The translations under genes and the position numbers were made by a program. Below are positions 1 through 12,493 of a DNA stretch of 64,000 bases, one piece after another. Source of the stretch: Priapulus caudatus (Eukaryota > Priapulida > Priapulimorpha > Priapulimorphida > Priapulidae). Location of the stretch: assembly GCF_000485595.1 (NCBI RefSeq), contig NW_014578085.1, forward strand, positions 45,894 through 109,893, read 5' to 3'. The notes beneath the pieces are model-generated. The model was not told the origin of the DNA and made no database searches. It saw only the letters and a list, made by a program, of their open reading frames with translations. How positions within the stretch are numbered: the stretch's first letter is position 1; each line of letters opens with the position of its first letter.

Positions 1-355
1 TGTTGATGTATCGAGTAGGATGTCATTGATCCATGTTATTATGCTATCTTATAAACTATATGAAAATCATGTTTCTATTTTATTTTGTATAAACGTCCTA
101 AAAACATATTTACATACAAATAATTCTAGAGTAGGGTAGTATATGGCACCCTAAAAAACAACAAGGGAAAATACGTTTACTAACCTTTGGATTTATTATG
201 CACTAGCAGGATACCCAGCATTGCCCAGGAAATAAAGCACTGTTGGTGACCACATGGTTGAAAGAAAAATACCCCAAAAAATCTATCTGTCTGTCTAGCT
301 ATCAATTACTGTACATTTAGTAACAGCTTGAAGTAATCAGTCAGAATTACTACAA
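1..355. other. AT-rich flank, no gene seen
   Basis: I see no open frame, splice-bounded exon or clear repeat here. It is ordinary AT-rich sequence before the foldback element. Confidence 0.5.
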
Positions 356-1012
356 TGCCGCTTTTATACTGCGTACGACTTTAGCCCGCTTCTGAAGCGG
401 GATAACTTTAGCTCGGGATAAGTCGTTTTATACTGCTGAAGCGGGATAACTTTAGCTCGGGATGTCGTTTTATACTGCGCACGACTTTAGCCTGCTTCTG
501 AAGCGGGAAAACTTTAGCTCGGGATAAGTTGTTTTATACTGCGAGCTAAGAGCGACTTTAGAGCGAGCTAAAGTCGAGATACCTTTTATACTGACGTTAG
601 CTCGGGTCTGAAGCGGACCTGAACCACCTCCTGAGTGCCGCTTTTATACTGGGGTTTATCCCCCAGTATAAAAGGTCGAAACACCCTTAGCCCGAGCTAA
701 AGTTATCCCGCTCTAGGGGGTGGTCAGGTCCGCTTCAGACCCGAGCTAACGTCAGTATAAAACGACTTATCCCGAGCTAAAGTTATCCCGCTTCAGAAGC
801 GGGCTAAAGTCGTGCGCAGTATAAAACGACTTATCCCGAGCTAAAGTTATCCCGCTTCAGCAGTATAAAACGACTTATCCCGAGCTAAAGTTATCCCGCT
901 TCAGAAGCGGGCTAAAGTCGTGCGCAGTATAAAAGCGGCAGAGGTGGAATAACTTTAGCTCGGACTAAGTGTCCGGACCTGAAGCGGGATAAACCCCAGT
1001 ATAAAAGCGGCA
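356..1012. mobile_element. Foldback (palindromic) non-autonomous element
   Basis: The ends are inverted copies: TGCCGCTTTTATACTG at 356 and CAGTATAAAAGCGGCA ending at 1012. The arms (about 356-632 and 715-1012) are reverse complements built from short modules such as AGCTCGGGATAAGTCG and GAAGCGGGATAAC, several repeated within each arm. The centre (~634-690) carries a further inverted pair. CAA flanks both ends and may be a 3-bp target duplication. There is no coding capacity. It lies downstream of the eIF1 3' end. The superfamily was not identified. Confidence 0.75.
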
Positions 1013-2199
1013 CAAGGTAACAGTCTGATTTTTCACATTTTTTGCCTCATTTTGTTCTCCTGCGACCTCAGATTACACCGGAGGTCAAATCCAATGTGCC
1101 CATGCTATTCAGCATCAAAGGTTACCCCTACTGAACGTCATTGGGCATTTCTATAGTGCTCCATATTGATTTGCATTGAGAACAGACAAACAGACATGTA
1201 CATTCACAAATATGTATTCGATAACTCGATAAATATGAACCCAAAAGTTACATTTAATCATTCCTTTCCCTATTAAACTATCTTTTTTTCTCAAAAACCG
1301 TTAGTACCATACTTATGTATGGTACCAATGCTTTAGTTAGTATTCGAAGTCAGAATTCGAAAAGAGATTGGAAACTACAACATTCTGACAAATCTCTGGC
1401 CTCTTCCAATATGTCAATGAATGACAGTTATTTTCTGTCAGGGACATTTATGGGGTTTGGCAGTAAATCTTGTAGTGGTGGCACAGGTTTTGAAATCGCA
1501 TTTCAGGTATTTTACGTTATCACGCTTTACGAGGGCAAAATCGATTTCCAGCAGGCAATATTGGTTCTAATTTCATGACAACTGACATACTCTGCATCAA
1601 TATTACAATGCAGTACTTTTTACAGCAGCACCCACGTTCGTACATCCATGCACATGCGTGGCAGGTACGTTTTTTACTTACTTGTCACTTGACTACCTTT
1701 TGTCCTAAATTTAAAGATTAGGTGAACCCTGCAATGGTTTAATTACGGTTGAGAATAACTGCCGAGTCAATTTAATTCAATTCAAACTTCTTCATTTACA
1801 CTTATGAATTACATTTTTAAGATACTGTAACATATTAGTTACACAAGTTAATAGACAATGCTGATAAAAACTTTCAATAAAAATATAATTAAAATGTCAA
1901 AAATAATCAATTCTGTCAATTTCCTCACAAGATAATCGGTACGACTCTACACTTTACTTGAGAAGCATATATGTACAGTAGTCTTCTAGTGATGAAAAAT
2001 ATATTTCATTTTTACTATAGTATACACTTGTAAACGTGTTTGGATTTGTGGCACTATAATTAGAGTCAATTTGTTTTGAGCTATGGCGTGAATGGTGTGT
2101 GGAAGTGATGAGACTGAGAGTGTGGGCGAGGTAGAACTCACTATGAATGCATATTCAAATACAAAATGTATAGAACAACACAACTATGACATATCAAAC
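1013..2199. other. Intergenic, no gene seen
   Basis: AT-rich sequence beyond the eIF1 3' end. The short frame at 1315-1578 has no recognisable motif and no splice context, so it is not called. Confidence 0.5.
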
Positions 2200-2205
2200 T
2201 TTATT
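2200..2205 (-). terminator. Poly(A) signal for eIF1
   Basis: TTTATT on the plus strand is AATAAA on the minus strand, about 680 nt past the eIF1 stop codon. It is the first canonical signal I found downstream and would give a ~700-nt 3' UTR. Inference from motif and position only. Confidence 0.5.
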
Positions 2206-2884
2206 ACTCGAAACATTAACTGTACAGAGTTAATAATGAAGCACTTTAAAAGCAATTAAAATGGTGTTATAGACAGATAATAAGTAAAGGGTGGACTGGT
2301 CTACTACTTGCAATACGAATCCTTAAACACAATTTCAACCACACTTTTTTATGGTAAATTGTAAACACCTCAATCTCAAGTTTTAGTGCCAGCTACTTAA
2401 AATGACAGAAGAGTTACACAGTTGATGTTTCTATTAAGTTATAACTGCATTTTATATATTAATTATGTTTCGTGAATCAAGTAACCTAATTCTACAACTA
2501 ATAGTTCATTTCAATACCAAAAGAAGACCACACACATTTACACCAATGGCACAGTTCTCACACATCTCGGAATAACTTTCTTCGCATAATAATCTTTACG
2601 TGCAGCTCATGAAAACATTTCATTTTAAAAAATTGTGAAGGTTTACATTAGGTCCCATGGGGGCCTTTGTATTATTAACGATTTCCTAAAAGTTAAAAAT
2701 GACAAAAACATCTATCTGTGAAAGATACATGCTATCTGTAGTCTACTGTGAGGTTGTCTAACATAATGTTGAAAAGCGATGTGACCATTCACCGAACAGC
2801 AGCCAGTAAAACGAAGCCAATAGACAAAACAATCGGGGTTAGTGAAGATAAGCAAGCAAGCCGCCTATCCGAAACCGTCGTGGA

Positions 2885-5800
2885 TTAGAAACCATGGACC
2901 TTGAGCTGCTCTACCTTGGCAATGCCCGTCTTCGTCAGGAACTGACATATGCTATTGCGTTGGTCTCCCTGGAGCTGGATTACCTCTCCGTATTCCGAAT
3001 GGTCGACTACGGTACCATTGCATGCAAACTCCTACAAAAGCACGGTTTGATAAGTAACGCAACTCAACTTCAGGTGATCGGCTTTATTTGGCATTAACAG
3101 AAGATACACACACTGCAGTTGTTTTATGAGCAAATAAACAAGTTCCGACAAGCAATGCCAGTCCTAAGCAAACATGGCTCTGGTGTATATATTTTAGCCT
3201 GGGGTACCAATACATTAACTGGACACTACATTATTCACTGTTTACTGCACATTTTTTTATTTATCTCCTGCACTATTAAAAAAATCGAGAGAGATCAGTT
3301 TTCAAAAGGGCAGCCACTACAGTAGGGAATCAATTGTCAGAACACCTGCCTTCAGGATATCACCTACAAAACCTACCAAACAGCTTCTAGCCACTCATTT
3401 CTATTTTTGTATTCGTGCCAACTACTGTACTGAATCATATACATATATATGTCGAATGCATGGTGCGAGAAACTATGCACCATTATCCAAGGCTCGACAC
3501 TAACTTTTTTTTTCAGTGGCCCGATCGGGCCACCAAAATCATTGATTTTCAATTTTTGGTGGCCCGAAAATGAAATCTGGTGGCCCAAAAAAACAAATAA
3601 ATAAATAAATCTTTATTTCAATCTCATATTGTATATTATTTGAAAATTGGGCCGTCTGATGCACTTGCACAAGTCTTTAAACAAACCCCACACAATGGCA
3701 CACACTGACATTGATGATTGAGGCATACATTTGAATTATCCATTCCACGGCATCAAATTTTCACCAGAATCTTGCATACCATTTTTCTACTTTCACTCAT
3801 TATTTATCTAAACACGCGCGTGCACATGCTATCTATCAGTTCAGACGTTCAAGAAGATCAAAGTCACAGAGTAAAAAACAAGTAACTGTAATAAAACAAC
3901 AACACATTGGCTTTTCATGTTAAAATAAAACATATACATTTAATCTCATGAAAGTTAAAATGTCTGGCAGGCTTTGAAACTGTAAAAATAAAATATTGCG
4001 CCTGTGTATGCCCGCGGTAGAATGCTGCACGTGCGTACGTACGTGTGCCCTCGCTCCGCGAATTGCTCGCTCTCTTTTGAATGAGATTAGCACGTAAGAA
4101 ACAATTATTTTTATCACATAGACACTTTGAAATTTTAGTGGCCCGATCGGGCCACCAAATTTTAACTTTTGGAAATTTTGGTGGCCCGACATCAAGTTTT
4201 GGTGGCCCCGGGCCACCGGGCCACCACTAGTGTCGAGCCTTGCATTATCAGTTTATCACATAAGTACATAGCCTCAGTAGCTTTGCAGTAGTTGATTGCA
4301 TTTATTATTTTTACCTTTTTGCAAGCCTTGACTAGCTTCTTTTTATCGTAGTCCTCTGAAATCCCCTGCACAGTGGTAAGGGTCTTCCGACCGTTCCGCT
4401 GCTGTATTCGAATGTGTATGAGACCCTCTTGGGCTCCAAGTTGGTCACCCTTTAATGCATCAGCAAAAGGGTCTGCAACAACAAACAATTCATACGTCAA
4501 GACTGTCGGAGGAAATTGCATTCACTTTCTCAATGTTAGCGATAAAATAGTTAAAAGGGTTTTCTATACGAATCTAACGTAAGGCAACGACGGTAAATGA
4601 AAATTTTGTTGTATCAATGAAATCTCATAAAATCCTACGAAAAACGCCACAGCAACGTAAATGGGAGTAAGTGCGTGTTTATACAGAAGTAAGCAATGGC
4701 AACGCACTACTTTCTGGGTTCAAGCTGGCCCTGCTTCCGAGCTTGAAGATGAACCCGCCACTCGGTTCCAAGCCAAGCCAGTTTGATGATTTAAGCAAGA
4801 ATGACATCCGATACACAACTATGTTCAACGGCTAAACATTCAAATAGTGTACGCAGTGTTCAAAATAATGGAAAAATTTTGCTTGTCTGACGAACAAGCT
4901 ACAAGATATTTTTGCTTGTCCTGATTTTATAACAGAAATATAGTAAATTGTAATACATTTAATCAAATTAAATCTTAGACCTAATATCTTACTTTATAAT
5001 TTAAAACAGTTCACTAACAGTATTATCTAAAAGTTGTATCTAAAAGACGAATCGAAAATACGAAACGCCAGCGCCAGCGCTGGTAGAAAATGATGAAAAA
5101 TTGCTCTAAAAAGCTGCTTGTCCAGCAGACAAGCTACTGGACAGGTCTACCTGTCCTCCGTGGAAATGGACAAGTGAGGACAAACGGATAGCCTATATTT
5201 CGAACACTGTGTACGTCACTAAGAATTTTCTGATAATAAACAGGGACTTGCTCTTTTTTACATTGCTGCAGAGTCAGAGTTTACTCCAGGGCTTTATGGG
5301 ATTTCTCTGGGTAAATTATGTTTTACCCAGGTGCAAAGATGATAACTTGAACAAGTAGACACTTGTCTACACTTTAATACGAATATGGAGGCGAATTATT
5401 CCAATTTGTGCTGTGCAAGTGAAACAAAGAAAGTGTTGTTTAAATTTGGCACTCCCCCCTACTCTTTTTTCTAGTGAGTGTGTGCACAGTGCATGAATGT
5501 GGCAAGATTGTATGTTGTCGATATATTATAGTTATATAATGCATTTATAATTAAATAAAACATGCATAGTAACCACAATTATCAGCTTCTTAACACGTTC
5601 CCCGCAGATCCACGAGTCTGCTCGTGGGAACAATCAAAACGCATCCCCGCGGATCCACGAGTCAGCTCGTGGATAGATTATTGGTTTTTGTTACTCTGAT
5701 TTCCAACAGATGGCAGGCACTACCTACCTAGAAATTAAACAGGGACAGTCTATATTACTCCAGTCTTACATGAACTAAAGAATACATTGCTTTACCGTTG

Positions 5801-8800
5801 ATTCGAACGTGAAATTAGGAGTTTTGAGACTCAAGGTAGACTGCGGTAGGCCTAGAAGGCGTAGATCGAAACAAGGTTTGTTTACCGGTTTCCTAACGGT
5901 ATATAATATAATAACGGTGTAGTATATAAAATTTTGAGGAATTTTTGCATGTAGAAACACAAAACAAGGTTCATACCTCACATATGTGTAAGTGTTGTCA
6001 CATTTCTTACCGGGAAAAATAGTATACTCAGGGTTCTCCCTACGTTGCGCAAACGGGGCGCGCGCGCCCCGTTTGGGAAAACTCCCCCCTGTTTCAATCG
6101 TCCCGCCCCGTTTAAATTACCTCCGCCCCGATTAAATCCCAACACAATAAAAGTTTGCCAGCGCGGGAATCGATCGTCAAGAATTCCCATTCGACCAGGA
6201 CACCCGGCACGTGTATTTTTACCGTGACACGCATGCACTGCAGACAATAGTCACAATACACAAGTACAAACAGCTAACCTGTCCCACACACAACACTAAC
6301 TGTACACAGACTCGGCTATCTTATATATACAAGAACCCCAAATACCGTCTATGGTGTGGTGGCGATTTTACGCATTAATTAGTGGTACGGTAAAAAAAAC
6401 ACACCCCCCCGGACCCCGCTAGTTTTTCCACCCCCCTCCCCCTCCCCCTTCCCCTGTTTGAATTTCATCCTGGGGAGAACCCTGATACTGTCGACTGATA
6501 TCATAACAAACTCGCGAAAATCCACCGGTGCGGTGGCATTTGAGACGAAAATGCACGAAATATCCGTTTTTGCCCCGTTTTCATATCAATATATTATTAT
6601 GAAGGGGAACGATTTTCATACTATTTGAACGTGTAAGGGTGAGATAACACTCATGCAGAGTAAATGTGTCAGTTTGGTTAGCTTTCCTGTAAAGGAAATG
6701 TGGTAAATCAACAAGTGAAAATGCATTAAAAACGCGAAAATTCCAGCGCAGAGCGGTAGGTGCATTGTTAACACCGGCAGCGTTGCACGTGTTAAGGATA
6801 CTCTCCACCCTTTTCACGGGTATTGCTCTAATGAAGATTAAACGTTTATTGACGAATGAATCGAATCAATCACTTGGTTTATTTATAGAGGAGATCAAGA
6901 GCGTATAACTATAAAGAAGGAGAGCGTACAACGGTAAAATGCTGAAACCATTTCCCCGTTTTATTTCGACGATTCTTTGCAGTATTATTGATCAGCTCAG
7001 CTGTCCTACCTTGTTAATATAAAACAAACCGCATGTCCCTACGATGCCCCTACGCTGAGATGATGAGGGGTGAAAATCTGGTATTTTCACCGAACACCGA
7101 TTCGACATCAGTCAGTACTGCGATCGACTCTCGTTCTGGCGATAGCTTCGGGAAACCTCGCGTGTTTCCGTCATTCATTGACATTGACAATGAAATTTAT
7201 TTTCCTTCTACTATCTTTTCTCGCATTTCCAGTCATTGACGCAGCCATTACTACACAAAAACGTCGTTATTTATCGTCATGGTGATGACCCGCCCCTTAC
7301 GCTGGATGTAGTAACGATGTAGTAATAACGTATCGAGTCAGCGCTACACAGCAGCGACCGGAAGCAACATACAGTGCACAAAACGAGAGTCGATTGCAGT
7401 ACTGACTGATGTCGAGTCAGTGTTCGCTCATTATCTCAGCGTAGGGGCATCGTAGGGACATGCGGTTTGTTTTATATTCATAACAAGGTAGGACAGCTGA
7501 TCAATAATACTGCAAAGAATCGTCAAAATAAAACGGGAAAAGTTTATTAATTAGACTAATACTGCAACATGGTTTCAGCATTTTACCGTTGTATGCTCTC
7601 CTTCTTTATACGCTCTTGAGGAGATATATATATCTATGCTCAAGGCAAAAAATTTCCTGAAATTTCCAGCACCTAATTATGTTACCACACAAATTTTGAA
7701 TTTTTATGTAAAAATGGTATTTTGGATATTTCTCAATTAACAGAAAGAGTGAGGATACAAAATTTTCGCCACATGTTAAGCACAATATGTACCAAAATAG
7801 CGCATCAGGATTTTTCGTTAAGTTTCATATTTACCGAGAAAAATGAAAAAAACTGCCTTAAATTCAAGTCGCACGTTTGAATTTAAAATTTTAGCAAATA
7901 AAGAAACATAACGCATGAAATACGGCACTTAATAACAATCCCTGATGCGCTTTTTTTACAGCAATATGTTACCATTAAAACGAGTGTAAAATTAAATTAT
8001 TCCGAGTTGTAATCACAGAGAAATATCCATTTATACAATGTCATCGACTACTAAGTCAGAAATTGGAACAGAGAAATCAGCGGTTTTCTATTTTTCACAA
8101 TGATCGACCGCCTGTGTGAAAAATGGGTGAACATATGTGAAATATCTACTGTTAGTACTTACTGCCACCAATAAATTGGTAAAATGTTCCATGCACCTTG
8201 AAATATTCTGAGAAATTACGAGGTACCGTAACCAACACAATTTCATGCAAAATAGCGCAAACCCGCCCATTGCCCGACGTCACTGCCAACAAGCGCGCGC
8301 GCCTTATGTAATGTTATGCCGCTGCACCTATTATATAAGAACCTCTTCAGCCTGATAAATTAAACAGGTTCTTATAATATATAAAAAAAATACCCAAAAT
8401 TAGAGCAAACTGGGGCAATGCAAGTATGTGTGCTACACCATTGAAAACCAACAACATGTAGTTCCAGATAATATTAATACCTCCTCACAGGAGGATTGGA
8501 TTTTCCAGGGGGTATTTTGCCTCATTTTCCAGTAAATGTTGGGGCTTGATTTTGACGATATGTCAGAGGATTGAGGGAGAGGATGGTGTGAATAATTTCT
8601 GAAACCAGGGCTCGAATTAACCGACGGCACCGACCCTATCAATCGCTGTACTGCCCCTGAAAATCCAACCCGACCGACGGCAGTGACCTGCCTTGCCCTT
8701 TTCTGTAATTGCCGTCGGTGCCTCTGTCTAGACTGGTTCGCGGCCGCACTGTTTGTCGCAGAGCGTGTACATTGTCTAGCAGAGCGTGAGGCCGGATACC

Positions 8801-9832
8801 AGTCTACCCTTCGGCAAAACCAATAACCGTAAACGTGGCTTGCTGCCAACCGCTGCCAGTAGACGATCGATAAATCGTGCGCCTGTATAGAACACGAATA
8901 TTTAAATGCTGCACATGGACTGGGCCCGCACGCGATTCAAAGCGCGGGAAACGACGCTCGCGCAAGAATGGCCAGCTGTGATCTGTATGGTGTGTAGCTT
9001 GCTAAGTGCAATAAATTTAGAGAAATTTTAGTAGAATTCATACGAAGACACAAAGTTTTTCATAACAATGGTCTGGGTCTGGGCTAGTGAAAGTTAGGTC
9101 AGGGCTAGTAGTTTTCCTCAGTTACTAGCCCGATGGTCTGGTGAAATAAAAAGTTAACGTTGAACCCTGTTACTGTACTTCCATTAGCAGAGGTTGATGT
9201 ATTAATTTGTTGTGAGTTTTCTTTTATTTTACAAAGGTGCGCCTTGGTGCCCTTCTCAAATTGTGAGAGATGCCTTTTAAAATTGCCTCGGTGCCCATCC
9301 ATTTTAGAGAAAATTCAAGGCAATTTCTCACATGCCCCAAAAAAATTGCCTTGCCCCTCTCGTCACTTAATTCGAGGCCTGTCTGAAACTATACAGTATT
9401 GTATAGTACGATAATGTGCACAATATCCCCCCCCCTAAATTAAGAACCTCATTAAGAACCTCTTCAGGCTGATTTCTCACTATGTATCATATATATAAGA
9501 ATCACTTCAGCCTGAAACAGAAAATCACGGGTTCTTTTATGCGGGTGTTTACTGTACTTCCTACATTGATATGTATACAATACATTGACACTCCTACGTG
9601 ATGCGTTACTCTGCGTATTAAACCAAGTCGATATAAAAAAGAAAGAGAAAAAGATCACATATTTAACTACGGGTCACAACACTGGCAAATGAAACTGTAA
9701 AACGTCTGAAAATTGGCAGTACGTAAGCAAACAAAATACACCATTTGCACACAAACGCATAAATAGGAGACGCAAAATTAACATCTAAAATATGTGCTTA
9801 CCAAAAGTGAAGAGGTTCTGAATTTCGGACAT
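2885..9832 (-). CDS. EIF1: Eukaryotic translation initiation factor 1 (eIF1/SUI1), 3 coding exons
   Basis: eIF1 binds the 40S subunit near the P site and enforces AUG selection in the scanning 43S complex. The coding exons are 9832-9802, 4472-4315 and 3031-2885. They total 336 nt and encode 111 residues (human eIF1 has 113). All four splice sites are GT/AG and the phases agree (phase 1, then phase 0). The protein begins MSEIQNLFTFDPFADALKG, has the SUI1 core IHIRIQQRNGRKTLTTVQGI and DYDKKKLVKA, and ends EQLKVHGF. These blocks match animal eIF1 almost residue for residue. The start is set by alignment to the family. Its context is weak (T at -3, T at +4), as is typical for eIF1 genes, which autoregulate through a poor AUG context. 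The 5.3-kb first intron and 1.3-kb second intron are full of inverted-repeat elements. Confidence 0.96.
3488..4242. mobile_element. TIR element (hAT-like MITE) in eIF1 intron 2
   Basis: The termini CAAGGCTCGACACTA (3488) and TAGTGTCGAGCCTTG (ending 4242) are perfect inverted repeats. The 7-nt CATTATC is duplicated directly outside (3481-3487 and 4243-4249). Both ends carry runs of the palindrome GTGGCCCGATCGGGCCAC and further GGCCACC modules. The interior has no transposase. The 7-8-nt target duplication suggests the hAT superfamily (inference). The right end sits about 70 nt downstream of the eIF1 exon 2 donor. Confidence 0.8.
5592..5680. repeat. Paired hairpin repeat
   Basis: Two adjacent copies of a module containing GATCCACGAGTC-(TG/AG)-CTCGTGG, each able to form a short stem-loop. 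They are separated by ACAATCAAAACGCATCCCCG-like sequence. It lies in eIF1 intron 1 and its function is unknown. Confidence 0.5.
6029..6484. mobile_element. Short TIR element in eIF1 intron 1
   Basis: CAGGGTTCTCCC at 6029 and GGGGAGAACCCTG ending at 6484 are inverted termini, with ATACT flanking both sides (6024-6028, 6485-6489) as a likely target duplication. The interior holds GC-rich and poly-C stretches (GGGGCGCGCGCGCCCC; CCCCTCCCCC runs). It is non-coding; frames reading across it are incidental. Confidence 0.65.
6893..7619. mobile_element. Foldback element with ~245-bp arms in eIF1 intron 1
   Basis: The left arm (about 6893-7136) reappears as its reverse complement at about 7380-7619. 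Matches include GTACAACGGTAAAATGCTGA, CGCATGTCCCTACGATGCCC and CAGTACTGCGATCGACTC, with small indels. The unique loop is ~240 bp. The small frames at 7033-7285 lie inside and are not credible genes. It is probably a non-autonomous DNA transposon, though no target duplication was resolved. Confidence 0.75.
8607..9379. mobile_element. Composite TIR element in eIF1 intron 1
   Basis: CAGGGCTCGAATTAA near 8607 is mirrored by TTAATTCGAGGCCTG ending near 9379. Inner blocks around 8700 and 9270 also resemble each other in inverted form (ATTGCCGTCGGTGCC against AATTGCCTCGGTGCCC). The element is degenerate and possibly nested. The frame at 8433-8849 (minus) overlaps its left end and is not a gene. Confidence 0.5.
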
Positions 9833-9939
9833 GCAAACTCCTAAGATGACCCTTATTAAGTTATGTGTAAACTTGATGTCGTTTTCAAGTATTCCTGCGG
9901 ATGATGACAGATTTCCTACAATACCAGTAAGAAAGTTTC

Positions 9940-10020
9940 GAGTTATATTTCCAGCAATGGTAGAAGGGATGACGCAGTTAGTGACGTCAGAGCTGACGTT
10001 ACATTGGTTTTTTTATCCCG
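9940..10020 (-). promoter_or_regulatory. Putative eIF1 core promoter: CRE and CCAAT box
   Basis: About 150 nt upstream of the eIF1 ATG is a perfect CRE palindrome TGACGTCA (9982-9989). It is followed ~20 nt further upstream by ATTGG (CCAAT on the minus strand, ~10013) and a second CRE-like half, TGACGTT. The spacing is typical of a housekeeping promoter. Motif-based inference. Confidence 0.5.
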
Positions 10021-10634
10021 TTCTCAGTTATAGCTTGATCTATTTTAAACAGACTACGTACATTGTGCATAATAAATATGATTGGTTACATAGACATACA
10101 TTTTACAAAACTATTAAAAATTATTAGAAAATAAAACATAAACACAAAATGCTGCTCACTTGTTCCTCTAGCGGCCTAGCCATCTACGAATCGACATCGC
10201 TATGATAGGGATTTGCTTCTGATTGCTGCGACTTTAAAGCTACAACTATGGGATAGAAAAAGAAAGCTTTTGACATAATTGGTGTAAGGTGTGTACTATT
10301 GTCAACGTAAATTCTTAGTAATTAAGAATTTTATTAAATGAATGCTAAATAGAATCAGTATATAATACTATATTGTGATCTAATCTGGCATTAGTAATTG
10401 CCATTGCCATCAGTATTTCCGAATTCTAGCCTCTAGGCTAGTCGCAAAACAAAAGTAATGAAATGTCTGACGGTCTTGGTGTGACTATGGGCTCCGTGCA
10501 GTGAGCTCTTATCCGTTCTGGTATTGACTATTGTGTATTTTAATTCAATACTCCAGCCTTCGTGCTTTTCCGTTACAGAGTTGCACAGCCACCAGATCTG
10601 TTTCATTGAGCAGAGTAGCTCAGTAGGCGCTGAT

Positions 10635-10988
10635 GGGCACTTGTGCCGTTTTAATAATAAAATTAGGGTAAATAAACACAAATTGTATTTACTGCCAAAG
10701 CCTTAATCTTTATGTATTCTCTGTCGAGTAATAATTCTACATAAATTTTGTTCCAATGCTCCTCTGCAACAGATAGTCTTACCACAAGCAGGCGATGCCA
10801 GAAACTCGTTATCTTTCTGTGAGTTTGTGCACAGTAGCGTGTGGTGGGATTGTGTTGTAGAGGAATGTTTGAATGACATATAGCTGGAATTATTAGGTGA
10901 TAGAGAGTAAAAAAACATTAAAACTTTTGTAGTAAAATCAATTTGTTTATATTTACTATCATTTTATTTTTAAGACGGCCCAAGTGCC
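10635..10988. mobile_element. Short TIR element, related to the one at 54451-55637
   Basis: GGGCACTTGTGCCGTTTTAA on the left is roughly mirrored by TTAAGACGGCCCAAGTGCC on the right. Inner blocks GTAAATAAACAC, CCAAAGCCTTAAT and AATGCTCCTCTGCAACA match the left part of the larger element at 54.5 kb. It is non-coding. Confidence 0.55.
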
Positions 10989-11264
10989 TGTCTGTGGTTG
11001 TCAGTAATTGACGTCATGTGGCTTTTCATTCAGTTTCAAGTTTTCTATTTACAATTTTATACAATTTGAAGTTCAAGTAAAGTAAAATTTATTTTCATCG
11101 GTATATAATGAACATTATTAACATAAGCTAAGAGGTTTTGCACCGATATCAAACAAGAGTAAATAGATATTGATTAAAACATGATAAAAACTGCGTAACT
11201 GCAGTGTTACTATCACATAATTGGCTGAATTGCCTTTAAAAACAATATATCAATATATCACATG

Positions 11265-12315
11265 TCAATTAGCGGCACATTGAGCATCTGCACCTGTACC
11301 CACCCCACGTTTCGAGTAGCCTTCACACGTTGAAGTTCTCACTCTGACGTACATGCATTTCGGCAAATCGTTCCATATTCTAGCTCCTTCATACTTTATG
11401 CTTTTCTTACCACAAGTGGCCCTTTCGAAACGTGGGGTGTGTACACGGTAATTAATACTATATCTGGACTCGTTCTTTACAACAAGATTGTGGAGGTATA
11501 CAGGCCGATCTTTAGTGAGAATTTTTAAAACTTTAATGGCTATGAGCTTTTGTCTTTGTAGTTTGAGACTGACTGATTTGTTTCTTGCTAGTAAGCTGTC
11601 ATAGTCACTGCTGAAGTCATTATACACAAATTTTAATGCTCTATAATTGAGCTTTTCTAGCTTTTTCTCATTTGCTTTGTCACAGAAGTGCCATATAATA
11701 GTACAAAAGTTAAAATTGGATCTGATAAAAGACGAATATATTATTTTCCTGCAACTAACAGGCAGATGCCGTCCGATACGTTTCAGTGCATTGATTTGCC
11801 TAGCCACCTTTTGACAAAGCTTTGAAATGTGCCCACCAAAGTTGAGTTTAAAATCAATGGTCACACCCAGCAATGTTACTTCATCAGTGCATTTAATATC
11901 CATCCCCCCGACAGTGAAGTGGGGGCACCGATCATAGGTTTTTTTCCCAATTGCAATGCCCTGAAACTTGGCAGGGTTTGCCTGCATTTGATTTTTGGAA
12001 AACCAATCGATCAGCACCTCCGCCTCACAGAGTAGGAGATGGTATTGTCATCTGCGTAGTTACATAAACTGGCGTCATTCATAAAATAAAATATATCATT
12101 TATAAATATGTTAAATATCAGTATGGACCTAGTATGGATCCCTACGGTATTCCTTTTTGTAGGTATAGGAAGTCACTGCAACGATTACCCACGCGTACAC
12201 ATTGTTTGTGATCTGTCAAATAGCTTTGTATAAAATTTACAGCACTGTTGTCCACATATGCTTTTAGCTTCTCCAAAATCAGTGCGTGAGGCAAGCAGTC
12301 ATAAGAAACGAGATG
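11265..12315 (-). pseudogene. LINE (non-LTR retrotransposon) reverse transcriptase relic
   Basis: Read on the minus strand, this is the C-terminal part of a LINE reverse transcriptase. At about 12315-12020 are blocks resembling palm motifs: LYLQKGIP (one stop) GSILGP, IFNIFINDIFYFM in a shifted frame, and the catalytic NYADDNTISYSV. After a frameshift, an open stretch of 250 codons (12017-11265) reads EVLIDWFSKNQMQANPAKFQ, then LLGVTID and the thumb/C-terminal segment IWHFCDKANEKKLEKLNYRA and RIWNDLP. Together these are typical of the Jockey/CR1/RTE-like group. In-frame stops, frameshifts and loss of the 5' half make it inactive. The clade is not resolved. Confidence 0.85.
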
Positions 12316-12493
12316 TTCACCTTATTTTCACAATTGGCTGTATGTTCTTCAGCTTGGCCACCATATTTTATTCAAACTGCCTTATGAAGTAGTTTTACCA
12401 AAATAACAGTGTCCAAAATTTACAAATGGGTTAAGTTACTCACACAGTATGATATCAGCTATTAGGCACTATTCTGTAGCCAAGGCCATAATA

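Noticed and set aside
2894-3097. Plus-strand 67-codon frame
   Set aside because: Antisense of the last eIF1 exon, which matches the family residue for residue.
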